Positions 42,321 to 50,876 of a stretch of DNA of 64,000 nt are shown here, one piece after another. Numbering within the stretch: position 1 is the first letter of the stretch; each line of letters begins with the position of its first letter. The translations under genes and the position numbers were made by a program. The stretch is from NCBI GenBank assembly GCA_965242785.1, contig CBDETA010000004.1:62001-126000 (forward strand), read 5' to 3'. The notes beneath the pieces were generated by a model that did no database searches, was not told where the DNA came from, and saw nothing but the letters and a program-made list of their open reading frames with translations. This stretch comes from Maricaulis sp965242785 (lineage in GTDB: Bacteria; Pseudomonadota; Alphaproteobacteria; Caulobacterales; Maricaulaceae).

Positions 42321-43784
42321 CTAGCGGAAAGGCGGCTCGTCAAAACTGCGCAGCTTGCGCGAGTGCAGCGCCGCGCCCTCATCCCGTTTGAGGATCTCCA
42401 CCGTCTCGATCCCCGCCGCCAGGTGTTCCGACACCGAGCGCTGGTAGAAGAGATTGGCGGCGCCGGGCAGTTTCAGCTCGCCATGCAGCGGCTTGTCGGA
42501 GACGCACAGCAGCGTGCCATAGGGCACGCGCAGGCGCAGACCGTTGGCGGCGATGGTGGCGCTTTCCATGTCCACGGCGATGGCGCGGGACTGGTTGATG
42601 CGCCGCGCCTGCTGGGCATAGCGCAGCTCCCAGTTCCGGTCGGCATAGGTCGCCACCGTGCCGGTCCGCAGGCGGGCTTTCAGGGCTTCGCCCTTGTCGC
42701 CGGAGACATTGGCCACGGCGTCTTCCAGCGCGATCTGGATTTCCGCGATCGGCGGGATCGGTACTTCCAGCGGCAGGTCCTCGTCCAGCACCGAGTCGTA
42801 ACGCAGATAGGCGTGAGCCAGCACATAATCGCCCAGGCGCTGGGAATGGCGCAAGCCGCCGCAATGGCCGATCATCAGCCAGCATTGCGGACGCAGCACG
42901 GCGAGGTGGTCCGTGATCGTCTTCGCATTCGACGGTCCCACCCCGATATTGACCAGGGTGATGCCGCGCCGCCCCGGTGCCATCAGGTGATAGGCCGGCA
43001 TCTGGAAGCGGCGCCACGGCGCGCCCTCCACCACGGCGTGGGCATTGGGCGTGGAGGCATCCACCCGCACATTCCCCGCGGCCGAGAAGGCCTCGTAGTG
43101 ATTGTCTTCCTTGAGCTGGCGGATCGCCCAGGCGGTGAATGCGTCCACGTAGCGGTGGTAGTTGGTGAAGAGGATGAATTGCTGCGTGTCTTCGTACGGC
43201 GTGCCGGTGTAGTGGCGCAGGCGCTGCAGCGAATAATCGACCCGCGGAGCCTCGAACAGCGAAAGCGGCTTCACCTCGCCCGGAACAGATGGGCGCAGGC
43301 CATTGGGCAGCTCGTCATCGATGCGCGACAGGTCGGCATAGGGGAAGTGCCGCACCAGCTCGGCCGGCGAGGCTGCATTCATGTCCAGATCGTCAGCCCC
43401 GTCCAGCACGTAGGAGAAGGGGATCTCGGTCTGTGACGGACCGGTCTCGATGGTGATCTCGTAGGTGTCCGACAAAAGGGAAAGCTGCTCGATCAGATAG
43501 TCGCGATAGAGCTGTGGATTGGTGATCGTGGAGGCATAGACCCCGGTATCGGTGAACTTGCCGAAGGCCCGGCTGACGGGCGGCGGCGGACCGTCGGGCG
43601 AATAGGTCACCCGCAGTTCCGGATACACAAAAGCGCCGGACCGGCGCTCGTCTTCACTCGGGGGCTTTCCACCTTCCAGGAAGGCTTTCAAGGCATTCTG
43701 GAGGCGTTCGACGGAGGCCTTGTAGAGCGCATCCAGCTGCTCCACAGCCTCTTCTGGCGTTTTTGCAATTTTATACGTTGTCAT
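42321..43784 (-). CDS. amn: AMP nucleosidase
   Basis: Amn cleaves AMP to adenine and ribose 5-phosphate and tunes adenylate pools. From ATG 43784 with GAGG upstream it is 487 residues, the usual family length. The N-terminal AMN domain covers about 1-170. The phosphorylase-like C-terminal domain has MLIGHCGGLRHSQRLGDYV, IAVDMESATIAANGLRLRVPYGTLL and CVSDKPLHGELKLP. A promoter region precedes it, divergent from the crotonase gene. Confidence 0.95.
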   Translation of the reverse strand: MTTYKIAKTPEEAVEQLDALYKASVERLQNALKAFLEGGKPPSEDERRSGAFVYPELRVTYSPDGPPPPVSRAFGKFTDTGVYASTITNPQLYRDYLIEQLSLLSDTYEITIETGPSQTEIPFSYVLDGADDLDMNAASPAELVRHFPYADLSRIDDELPNGLRPSVPGEVKPLSLFEAPRVDYSLQRLRHYTGTPYEDTQQFILFTNYHRYVDAFTAWAIRQLKEDNHYEAFSAAGNVRVDASTPNAHAVVEGAPWRRFQMPAYHLMAPGRRGITLVNIGVGPSNAKTITDHLAVLRPQCWLMIGHCGGLRHSQRLGDYVLAHAYLRYDSVLDEDLPLEVPIPPIAEIQIALEDAVANVSGDKGEALKARLRTGTVATYADRNWELRYAQQARRINQSRAIAVDMESATIAANGLRLRVPYGTLLCVSDKPLHGELKLPGAANLFYQRSVSEHLAAGIETVEILKRDEGAALHSRKLRSFDEPPFR

Positions 43785-43916
43785 CGCGCACCTCATGCAT
43801 GAATTCCGCGCACGGGTAAATAGGATGTCGGCCAAGATTTGATGACGGTGCTTGGGCGCTGTTGCAAAACTGTGCCAGCTTTCACGCCGCGAAACCCAGA
43901 CCAGGATAAAAGCCGA

Positions 43917-44726
43917 ATGACCGACACCGCGACCTTTCACGACCGCGTCAGCCTCACCCTGGCCGATCACATCGCTCATGTCGAAATGACCCGGGCCGAC
44001 AAGCTCAATGCGCTGGATCCGGCGATGTTCGACGGCCTGATCGAGGCGGCCGCCTGGCTGGCGGAGCGCCGGGATGTCCGGGTGGTGATCCTGTCTGGCC
44101 AGGGCCGCATGTTCTGCGCCGGGCTGGATTTCGGCAGTTTCGCCGCGATGGCGGGCGAGGACGGCGCAAGCCGGCTGGAGCCACGCACGCACGGCCTGTG
44201 CAACAAGCCGCAATATGCCGGCTATGCCTGGCGCGAACTGCCGATGCCGGTGATCTGCGCGATCCAGGGCGGAGCGCTGGGCGGCGGGCTGCAGATCGCG
44301 CTGGGGGCGGATATCCGCATTGCCGCGCCGGACGCCAAGATCGCCATCGCCGAGACGCAATGGGGTCTGGTGCCCGACATGTCCGGCTGTGCCACGGTGC
44401 GCGGCCTGGTTCGCGGCGATATCCTGCGTCAGCTCACCTACACCGCTGAACGCATCGACGGCAGCCGCGCCCAGACGTTGGGTCTGGTGACGGAGACCCA
44501 TGCCGACCCGCTGGCGCGCGCCCGGGAGATCGCCGCGCAGATTGCCGGGCGGTCGCCGTCAGCCGTTCGCGCTTCAAAATCCCTGCTCAACACGCTGGAT
44601 GATGCTTGCGCCGCCGACATCCTGCTCACCGAGTCGCGGCTGCAAGACGCGATCATGGGCCAACCCAACCAGGTTGAGGCGGTGATGGCCAATCTGGAGA
44701 AAAGAGCGCCAAACTTCGGCGATTGA
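43917..44726 (+). CDS. Crotonase/enoyl-CoA hydratase family protein
   Basis: 269 residues from ATG 43917. The crotonase fold motifs are KLNALDPAMFDGL, MFCAGLDF (oxyanion-hole segment) and IQGGALGGGLQIALGADIRIAAPDAKIAIAE. A catalytic Glu is plausible in AETQWGLVPDMSG. The family covers hydratases, isomerases and thioester hydrolases. The substrate is not evident. It is divergent from amn. Confidence 0.88.
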   Translation: MTDTATFHDRVSLTLADHIAHVEMTRADKLNALDPAMFDGLIEAAAWLAERRDVRVVILSGQGRMFCAGLDFGSFAAMAGEDGASRLEPRTHGLCNKPQYAGYAWRELPMPVICAIQGGALGGGLQIALGADIRIAAPDAKIAIAETQWGLVPDMSGCATVRGLVRGDILRQLTYTAERIDGSRAQTLGLVTETHADPLARAREIAAQIAGRSPSAVRASKSLLNTLDDACAADILLTESRLQDAIMGQPNQVEAVMANLEKRAPNFGD

Positions 44727-44856
44727 CGGCAATTCCATTGCGCCGTTCTGGCCGGGACTGTGGCGTTCGCGCATTTATCTGTTGTTGCGCCGCAACAGGA
44801 CCTGTATGCACGCCGCGCCCGGGCATCCAATCCCGCGGCCTGCAATGGAGATCGAC

Positions 44857-47430
44857 ATGAGCAACACGCAAAACTGGGTCGTACTCAAGTTTGGCGGCAC
44901 CAGCGTGAAATCGCTGGCCGACTGGCGTGTCATCTCCAAACGCATCCAAGCCGTCAAAGCGGAAGGCAAACGGGCCTTTATCGTGCATTCGGCGGTGACC
45001 AAGATTTCCGATCTTCTGGACACGCTGGTGGCCCGTGCCGTGGCCGGCGAAGGCGAGGCCGAACTGGCCGCGATCCAGGACCGGCATCTCGCGCTGGCGA
45101 CCGAGCTGGGTGTCGATGGCCCGGCCTTGCTGGCCCCCTATTTCGAGGAACTCACCCGCCTGCGCGCTGGCCTGGCGCTGACCGGCGATGCCAGCCCGCG
45201 CCTGAAGGCCCGGATCATGGCCCAGGGCGAGCTGATGTCGACCACGCTGGGTCAGGCCTGGCTGGCGAAGGAAGGCGTGGCCTCGCGCTGGCTGGACGCC
45301 CGCGACCATCTCGCCGCGATCCCGGCGCCGGGCGCCCGCGGCTATCTCGCCTGCGACTGCGTCCACACACCTGATGCCGACCTCCAGTCCGAGCTGGCCA
45401 AGGGCCCGGACGTGATCATCACCCAGGGCTTCATTGCCCGGCGCGAGGATGGTGACACCGCCCTGCTCGGCCGCGGCGGTTCGGATACGTCAGGCGCCTA
45501 TTTCGCCGCCAAGCTGGCGGCTGACCGGCTGGAAATCTGGACCGATGTGCCCGGCTTCTTCTCGGCCGATCCGCGCCTGACGGGTGCTGCCCGCCAGATC
45601 CGCTCGCTGGCTTATGAAGAAGCTCAGGAACTGGCCTCGATGGGCGCCGGCGTGCTGCATCCGCGCGCCATCGCCCCGGTGCGCCGCTATGGCATCGAGA
45701 TGCAGGTGCTGTGCACGCACAAGCCGGAGATGACCGGCACCACCATCTCCGCGACGCCGTCGGAAGACACACCGCGCCTGAAGGCCGTTTCGGTGAAGAA
45801 CCGGGTCCGCCTGATCACGCTGGAGACTGACGGCATGTGGCGTGCTTCCGGCTTCCTGGCCGAAGCCTTCGAGCCCTTCGCGCGCCATGGCGTGTCGATC
45901 GACCTGGTCTCCACCTCGGAAACCTCGGTCACAGTCTCCCTCGATGACGAGCCGGGCCTGACACCGGACGTCATCGCCGCGCTGCAGGACGATCTGTCCA
46001 AGATCGCTCGCGTCACCCTGATCGAGGATTGTGCCGCCGTGTCCATGGTCGGCCGCGGCGTGCGGGCCCTGCTCGCCCAGCTCGGCCCGGCGATGGAAGC
46101 CTTTGCCCACTATCCGGTGCGCCTGGTCTCCCAGGCGGCCAATGATCTCAACCTCACCGTCGTGGTCGATGGTGACCAGGGCAAGCCCTTGTGCCGCCGC
46201 CTGCACGACCAGCTGATCCAGCCCAAGCCGCGGGACAAGACCTTCGGCCCCTCCTGGCGCGAGATCGGCGAGAATCTCGTCGACGCCCAGCCGGCCGGAA
46301 CCGGCAAGTGGTGGCGCACCAAGCGCCAGGCCCTGCTGGACCTCTGCCCCGCCGACAGCGCGGTCTATGTCTATGATCTGGAAACCGTGCGCACCCGCGC
46401 CTCTGCCGTTGCCGGGCTGAAGCATCTCGATCGCGGCTGGTATGCGATGAAGGCCAATGGCCATCCCGACATGATCCGCACCGCGGTCGAGGCGGGACTG
46501 GGCGTGGAATGCGTCTCGATCAACGAGGTCAAGGCGGCGATGAAGGCCGTGCCGGGCCTGGATGTCGACCGCATCCTCTTCACCCCGAACTTCGCACCGA
46601 AGGCAGAATACGCCGAAGCGCTGGCGCTGGGCATTCATGTCACCCTGGACGGGCTGCACCCGCTGCGCGTCTGGCCGGAGATCTTCAAGGGCCGCAGGAT
46701 CACCCTGCGGATCAATCCGCAACGCCCGGAAGGCCATCACAAGCATGTCCGCACCGCCGGACCGGAAGCCAAGTTCGGCCTCCACGCCGCCGAGCTGGAC
46801 GAGGCCAAGGCGCTCGCTGCCAAGGCCGGCGCCATCATCAACGGGCTGCACGTGCACTCCGGCTCGGGCATTTCCGATCCCGATCACTGGCGCCGTGTCG
46901 GCCTCTTCCTGGTGGAAACCGCCCGCTCCATGCCCGATGTCGAGATCCTCGACCTGGGCGGCGGCCTTTCGGTGGACGAAGCCTCGGGCGTGCGCCGCAT
47001 CGACATGGCAGCGCTGGACGCGGTGCTGGGCGATTTGAAGACCGCCCATCCGCAATACCAGCTCTGGATCGAGCCGGGCCGCTACATCTCTGCCGAGGCC
47101 GGTGTGCTGCTGGCCCGGGTGACCCAGCTCAAACACACGCCGGATGCCCGCTTTGTCGGCATCAATACCGGCATGAACTCGCTGATCCGCCCGGCCCTCT
47201 ATGGCGCCCGGCACGAGATCGTCAATCTCACCCGGCTGGACGACGAGGCGGCCTATATCGCCGACATTGTCGGCCCGATCTGCGAAACAGCCGACCGCCT
47301 CGGCGCCCAGCGCCTGATGCCGGACACCCAGGAAGGCGACATCATCCTGATCGCCAATGGCGGCGCTTATGGCCGCGTCATGTCGTCCAGCTACAACATG
47401 CGGGAACCGGCGGGCGAGGCGGTGATCTAG
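44857..47430 (+). CDS. Bifunctional aspartate kinase / diaminopimelate decarboxylase (LysC-LysA fusion)
   Basis: An 857-residue fusion from ATG 44857, which has GGAG six bases before it. Residues about 6-457 are aspartate kinase: KFGGTSV with Lys11, then LLGRGGSDTSG, IWTDVPGFFSADPR and two ACT domains (about 310-455). After a short linker, about 490-857 form a PLP decarboxylase domain: YAMKANGHP with the Schiff-base candidate Lys532, HVHSGSGISD (665), IEPGRYISAEAG (738-749) and CETAD (809). Both catalytic halves look intact. It joins the first and last steps of lysine synthesis in one polypeptide, as in Xanthomonas-type LysAC; dapD and dapE are elsewhere in the window. Confidence 0.93.
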   Translation: MSNTQNWVVLKFGGTSVKSLADWRVISKRIQAVKAEGKRAFIVHSAVTKISDLLDTLVARAVAGEGEAELAAIQDRHLALATELGVDGPALLAPYFEELTRLRAGLALTGDASPRLKARIMAQGELMSTTLGQAWLAKEGVASRWLDARDHLAAIPAPGARGYLACDCVHTPDADLQSELAKGPDVIITQGFIARREDGDTALLGRGGSDTSGAYFAAKLAADRLEIWTDVPGFFSADPRLTGAARQIRSLAYEEAQELASMGAGVLHPRAIAPVRRYGIEMQVLCTHKPEMTGTTISATPSEDTPRLKAVSVKNRVRLITLETDGMWRASGFLAEAFEPFARHGVSIDLVSTSETSVTVSLDDEPGLTPDVIAALQDDLSKIARVTLIEDCAAVSMVGRGVRALLAQLGPAMEAFAHYPVRLVSQAANDLNLTVVVDGDQGKPLCRRLHDQLIQPKPRDKTFGPSWREIGENLVDAQPAGTGKWWRTKRQALLDLCPADSAVYVYDLETVRTRASAVAGLKHLDRGWYAMKANGHPDMIRTAVEAGLGVECVSINEVKAAMKAVPGLDVDRILFTPNFAPKAEYAEALALGIHVTLDGLHPLRVWPEIFKGRRITLRINPQRPEGHHKHVRTAGPEAKFGLHAAELDEAKALAAKAGAIINGLHVHSGSGISDPDHWRRVGLFLVETARSMPDVEILDLGGGLSVDEASGVRRIDMAALDAVLGDLKTAHPQYQLWIEPGRYISAEAGVLLARVTQLKHTPDARFVGINTGMNSLIRPALYGARHEIVNLTRLDDEAAYIADIVGPICETADRLGAQRLMPDTQEGDIILIANGGAYGRVMSSSYNMREPAGEAVI

Positions 47431-47459
47431 GCGCTGAAGACCCGCATCCCTGGAAGCGG

Positions 47460-47483
47460 CTGTCCCGGCTTGTGCCGGGACAG
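47460..47483. repeat. REP-like hairpin after lysAC
   Basis: A 10-base stem (CTGTCCCGGC and complement) with loop TTGT, followed by gcttcta. It can act as a weak terminator and shares the CCGG-CTTGT core of the hairpins at 48517-48601. Confidence 0.55.
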
Positions 47484-47487
47484 GCTT

Positions 47488-47913
47488 CTACACCCCGGCG
47501 GCCGTCTCCCGCAGCCCCTTCTTCCGGTTCAGGATCGGTTTCAGCAAGATCTGGATCATCCGAAGCGCGTAGCCCAGGGCAGAAAGCGGCAGGATGATGA
47601 TCAGCCCGTAAAAGAGCAGGCCTGAAGAATCGGCAAGCAAGAGCACCAAAAGGATCGCAACCAGGAGGGCCGCAAGGATCAGCCCGGTCCGCATGACATC
47701 CTTTGAGAAGCCCTTCCACATTTCCGGATTTGCCTTGCCGCACTCCGGACACGGCACCAGATCCACGCCGGTGTCCACGGCCCTGCGGACTTTCTCTTCG
47801 AACTTGTCCGGATCGCCTTCGGTTACCTCAACCGCGTGAATGTAGTGATAGGCCGTTCCGCATGCCTGGCATGTCACGTCACGACGAATATCCGCCTTGT
47901 AAACTCGACCCAT
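47488..47913 (-). CDS. Zinc-ribbon membrane protein of unknown function
   Basis: 141 residues. Two Cys pairs (TCQACGTAYHY and VPCPECGKANPE) look like a zinc ribbon of the cytoplasmic domain. Two hydrophobic spans follow (about 72-93 and 96-118). No catalytic motif is seen. It is convergent with lysAC, 57 bases away. The family is not recognised. Confidence 0.7.
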   Translation of the reverse strand: MGRVYKADIRRDVTCQACGTAYHYIHAVEVTEGDPDKFEEKVRRAVDTGVDLVPCPECGKANPEMWKGFSKDVMRTGLILAALLVAILLVLLLADSSGLLFYGLIIILPLSALGYALRMIQILLKPILNRKKGLRETAAGV

Positions 47914-48155
47914 TTCTTTCCCCGAATGAGCACATCACACACGCACGAAATTATGTCGAAGTTTCAGGGAGTACCAGAGCTTCGTCACCGGTTCGGGGGT
48001 CAGTGCCGCGAGGCGCAAATGAGCGCTGCTTGGCAGGAGCCCGGCTCGGTTCGACCCTCACCCAGCTATTCCGGCCGGAGCCCAAAAGGAAAATCTTGCG
48101 CCACACCTGCAGTCGGCGCGCAGAAAAACCCTTGCCTCACCCCATTCCCTTGTTA

Positions 48156-48173
48156 GCGTGAAACAATTCACGC
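48156..48173. promoter_or_regulatory. Palindromic operator candidate before the monooxygenase gene
   Basis: GCGTGAA, four bases, TTCACGC form an inverted repeat ending 18 bases before ATG 48192. It is close enough to overlap the promoter. The remaining intergenic sequence from 47914 shows nothing else. Confidence 0.45.
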
Positions 48174-48191
48174 GTTGGGGAAGGGTGTTGC

Positions 48192-48497
48192 ATGTACGGG
48201 CTGATCGGAAAATTCATCGCGAAACCGGGCGAGCGCGAGGCGCTGATGGAGATCCTGCTCGAGGGCATGCGAGGCATGCCGGGTTGCCATTCCTACATCG
48301 TCGCCCGTGACCCGTCCGAGAATGACACGATCTGGATCACCGAGGTCTGGGACAGCCCCAGCCACCACCAGGCCTCGCTGCAGCTGGCCTCCGTAAAGGC
48401 CGCCATTGCCAAGGGCCGGCCCCTGATCGCCGGCATGGAACGCATCGCCGAGACGGTGCCGCAGGGCGGGATCGGGCTGGCGGTCGAGCCTTTGTAG
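48192..48497 (+). CDS. Antibiotic biosynthesis monooxygenase family protein (putative quinol monooxygenase)
   Basis: 101 residues with a ferredoxin-like ABM fold: MYGLIGKFIAKPGEREALMEIL, then GCHSYIVARDPSENDTIWITEVWDSPSHHQASLQL, typical of YgiN-like quinol monooxygenases. A GGGGAAGGG motif precedes the ATG. Its physiological substrate is unknown; small quinone or phenolic detoxification is a family-based guess. Confidence 0.87.
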   Translation: MYGLIGKFIAKPGEREALMEILLEGMRGMPGCHSYIVARDPSENDTIWITEVWDSPSHHQASLQLASVKAAIAKGRPLIAGMERIAETVPQGGIGLAVEPL

Positions 48498-48516
48498 TCG
48501 CGCAGGTCACTCTCTA

Positions 48517-48601
48517 CCGTCATGGCCCGGCTTGTCCGGGCCACCTCAGCTGACCTCTCAGCAGGATGGACAGGTCCCCCGGACAAGCCGGGGGATGACG
48601 G
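48517..48601. repeat. Pair of inverted REP-like hairpins
   Basis: Two hairpins in opposite orientation: TGGCCCGG-CTTGT-CCGGGCCA at 48523-48543 and CCCCCGG-ACAAG-CCGGGGG at 48576-48594. Each is flanked by CCGTCAT or its complement, so the whole is an imperfect inverted repeat of about 85 bases. It lies between the 3' ends of the convergent monooxygenase and nrdB genes and could end both transcripts. Confidence 0.6.
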
Positions 48602-48622
48602 TGTTTGAAACTAGTGCTGACG

Positions 48623-49657
48623 CTACTCCGCCAGCTCCGCCGCATCCTTCTTCTTCATCTTGTCAAACATCGACCAGACGCCGTCATCGCCATGCCAGGC
48701 GCCTTGCGTGGCGCCCTTGGAGTATTCGGTGGCGCGGGCTTCGAAGAAGTTGGCGTGCTCGACGCCGTTGAGGATTTCCGCCAGCCAGGGCAGCGGGTGA
48801 TCCTTGATGCCGTAGATGGCCGGCAGGTTCAGCTGCTTCAGGCGCCAGTCGGCGATGTAGCGGATATAGCGTTTGATATCCTCCGGCGTCATGCCTTCCA
48901 CCTCGCCGGCCTCGAAGGCCAGTTCGATGAACTTGTCCTCCAGCTTCACCACGGTCTGGCAGCACTCGACGATCTTGTCCTTGACGTCCTGGGTATAGGC
49001 GCCGGTCTCAGCCGCGAAGGTGTGGAAGAGCTTCATCATGCCTTCGCAGTGCAGGCTCTCGTCGCGGATCGACCAGGTGACGATCTGGCCCATGCCCTTC
49101 ATCTTGTTGAAGCGCGGGAAGTTCATCAGCATGGCGAAGGAAGCGAACAGCTGCAGGCCTTCGGTAAAGCCGCCGAACACCGCCATCGAGGTGAGGATGT
49201 CCTTCTCTGTCTCCACGCCGAACTGGCCGAGATAATCGTGCTTGGCCGCCATCTCCTGGTATTCCATGAAGGCGGAGAACTCGCTGTCCGGCATGCCGAT
49301 CGTCTCCAGCAGGAGCGCGTAGGCGGCAATGTGCACCGTCTCGATATTGGAGAAGGAGGCGAGCATCATGCGCACTTCAACCGGCTTGAAGAGCGGCATG
49401 TAGTTTTCCATGTAGTTCGCGCCGACCTCGACATCCGACTGGGTGAAGAAGCGGAAAATCTGCGTTAAGAGATTGCGTTCCTTGTCCGTCAGCTTGGTCG
49501 CCCAGTCCTTGCAGTCCTCGCCCAGCGGCACTTCTTCCGGCAGCCAGTGCACCTGCTGCTGGCGCTTCCAGAATTCATAGGCCCAGGGATAGCGGAACGG
49601 CTTGTAGGAATGGCTGGGCGCAAGCAGGCCGGGCAGCTCGATTGTGGGTGCGGTCAT
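48623..49657 (-). CDS. nrdB: Ribonucleoside-diphosphate reductase subunit beta
   Basis: 344 residues of the class Ia small subunit, which houses the di-iron tyrosyl radical. Metal-ligand motifs include NIETVHIAAYALLLETIG with Glu, His and the radical Tyr, SIRDESLHCEGM, and Glu-rich positions in SDVEVGANYMEN. The C-terminus ends DKMKKKDAAELAE. It is encoded 1.2 kb from nrdA, with a barrel gene between. An NrdR box precedes it. Confidence 0.96.
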   Translation of the reverse strand: MTAPTIELPGLLAPSHSYKPFRYPWAYEFWKRQQQVHWLPEEVPLGEDCKDWATKLTDKERNLLTQIFRFFTQSDVEVGANYMENYMPLFKPVEVRMMLASFSNIETVHIAAYALLLETIGMPDSEFSAFMEYQEMAAKHDYLGQFGVETEKDILTSMAVFGGFTEGLQLFASFAMLMNFPRFNKMKGMGQIVTWSIRDESLHCEGMMKLFHTFAAETGAYTQDVKDKIVECCQTVVKLEDKFIELAFEAGEVEGMTPEDIKRYIRYIADWRLKQLNLPAIYGIKDHPLPWLAEILNGVEHANFFEARATEYSKGATQGAWHGDDGVWSMFDKMKKKDAAELAE

Positions 49658-49692
49658 GTCAGCTCTCCTGCAAGCACGGAATCAGGCGTCGA

Positions 49693-49708
49693 ACACAAGA
49701 TATTGTGC
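49693..49708. promoter_or_regulatory. NrdR box upstream of nrdB
   Basis: ACACAAGATATTGTGC matches the NrdR-box consensus (ACACWATATATWGTGT) at 14 of 16 positions. It lies 35 bases upstream of the nrdB start. A weak second copy could begin at 49724, exactly 31 bases away, but it matches at only about half its positions. Confidence 0.6.
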
Positions 49709-49819
49709 CCATCCCTAATGAAACGTCTACAGCTTGATGCTGCATCGACGGTTCACGACTGTGGAGAGTGCGCGATTCGCGTGGTTTGAGCCATGCTTGG
49801 CTCGCGCGAAATCCGGACC

Positions 49820-50647
49820 CTACCAGGTCCAGTTCACCGACACCGCGCCGAATTCCTCGGTCTCGTCGAACTTGGTGACGCCGGCGACATGGTCGTATTC
49901 GCGACGGACATAGGCGAGCGACAGGTCGACATCTCCGACGCGCATGGCAATGCCGGCCTGGGCATCACCAACGACCTGGCGATCGGTCAGCGTCATGGCG
50001 CTGGTGAAGTCGATGCCCTGGCCGGGATCATAGACAAGCGCCCGGCGGTCGGCGCCGGCGAAGACATACCAGCGCGGCTGGGCTTCATACTCGCCCTGCA
50101 GGTATTGTCCGACCCGCACTTCCGCGCCCGCGCCGGCGGCGGAACCGTCAGGACCGACGCTGACACCCGCACGCGGCGTGAAGCTGACATCCAGCTCCTG
50201 GCCATAGCCACGCTGGCGGAACTCGCGTTCGTAATTGACGGCGACGGTAGCTTCGGGCTCTCCGCGGCGGAGCACCACCGGCGAGTAGCGATCGCCACCG
50301 GCCGCAAACAAATGGTAAGCGGGGTCATTCCGGCCATTGTCCAGCACCGCCACTTCCAGCGTGCCGGCCTGGCCCAGGTCGATGCGCTGGCCCTGCGCGC
50401 TGGTCATCGCTGCCAGTGGCAAGCCACTGACCGGGTCAGCATCCATCGACAGGGCCGACAGCGCCACGCGCGCCGCGGCCGGCGACAGGGGGCGCACCTT
50501 GCCTTCGTCGTGAAACTGGCTCTGGATCATCTGGTTGGACGAGGCCCAGGCGCTGTCAGCGCTGGAGGGCATGGTCAGGACATAGCTCACACCGCCCAGA
50601 GCAATCGCTCCGGCTGTCAACAGCTCGGCGGTCCGTCCCAGTCTCAT
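49820..50647 (-). CDS. Outer-membrane protein with LpxR (DUF2219)-like C-terminal half
   Basis: 275 residues from ATG 50647. An N-terminal hydrophobic signal/anchor (ELLTAGAIALGGVSYVLTM, about 8-26) leads into a variable region (30-150). The last 125 residues resemble the C-terminal half of the lipid A 3'-O-deacylase LpxR/DUF2219: FTPRAGVSVGPDGSAAGAGAEVRVG, FAGADRRALVYDPGQ, VVGDAQAGIAMRVGDVDLSLAYVRREYDH and FGAVSVNWTW. The N-terminal half with the LpxR catalytic residues is not evident, so catalytic function is doubtful. Confidence 0.65.
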   Translation of the reverse strand: MRLGRTAELLTAGAIALGGVSYVLTMPSSADSAWASSNQMIQSQFHDEGKVRPLSPAAARVALSALSMDADPVSGLPLAAMTSAQGQRIDLGQAGTLEVAVLDNGRNDPAYHLFAAGGDRYSPVVLRRGEPEATVAVNYEREFRQRGYGQELDVSFTPRAGVSVGPDGSAAGAGAEVRVGQYLQGEYEAQPRWYVFAGADRRALVYDPGQGIDFTSAMTLTDRQVVGDAQAGIAMRVGDVDLSLAYVRREYDHVAGVTKFDETEEFGAVSVNWTW

Positions 50648-50785
50648 CGCCTGCGTCTCCCCATCAGACGCCCCACCATGGCGACCCGGACGCGCATTGC
50701 ACCCTGATTCACCGTGGAGGCGAAATAAAGTTAACGCGGCTCGCGACAGGGGTCCATTGAATTGCAACGACTTGTGACGGGCCCA

Positions 50786-50818
50786 ACAAGAAAGGGAGCG
50801 CCCACAGGCACTCCCTTT
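50786..50818 (-). terminator. Terminator after nrdA
   Basis: On the minus strand AAAGGGAG and CTCCCTTT (plus 50791-50798 and 50811-50818) form a stem with a 12-base loop, followed by cttgtt. It lies about 60 bases past the nrdA stop. Confidence 0.7.
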
Positions 50819-50876
50819 CAGGAACCGGCCTCTCCCCCTCGAATTGGCCGGCATGTTCGCAATGTCGCTGGCATGC

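Noticed and set aside
44727..44856. A lysine riboswitch before the LysC-LysA fusion
   Set aside because: The 130-base leader is too short and shows none of the conserved lysine-riboswitch core.
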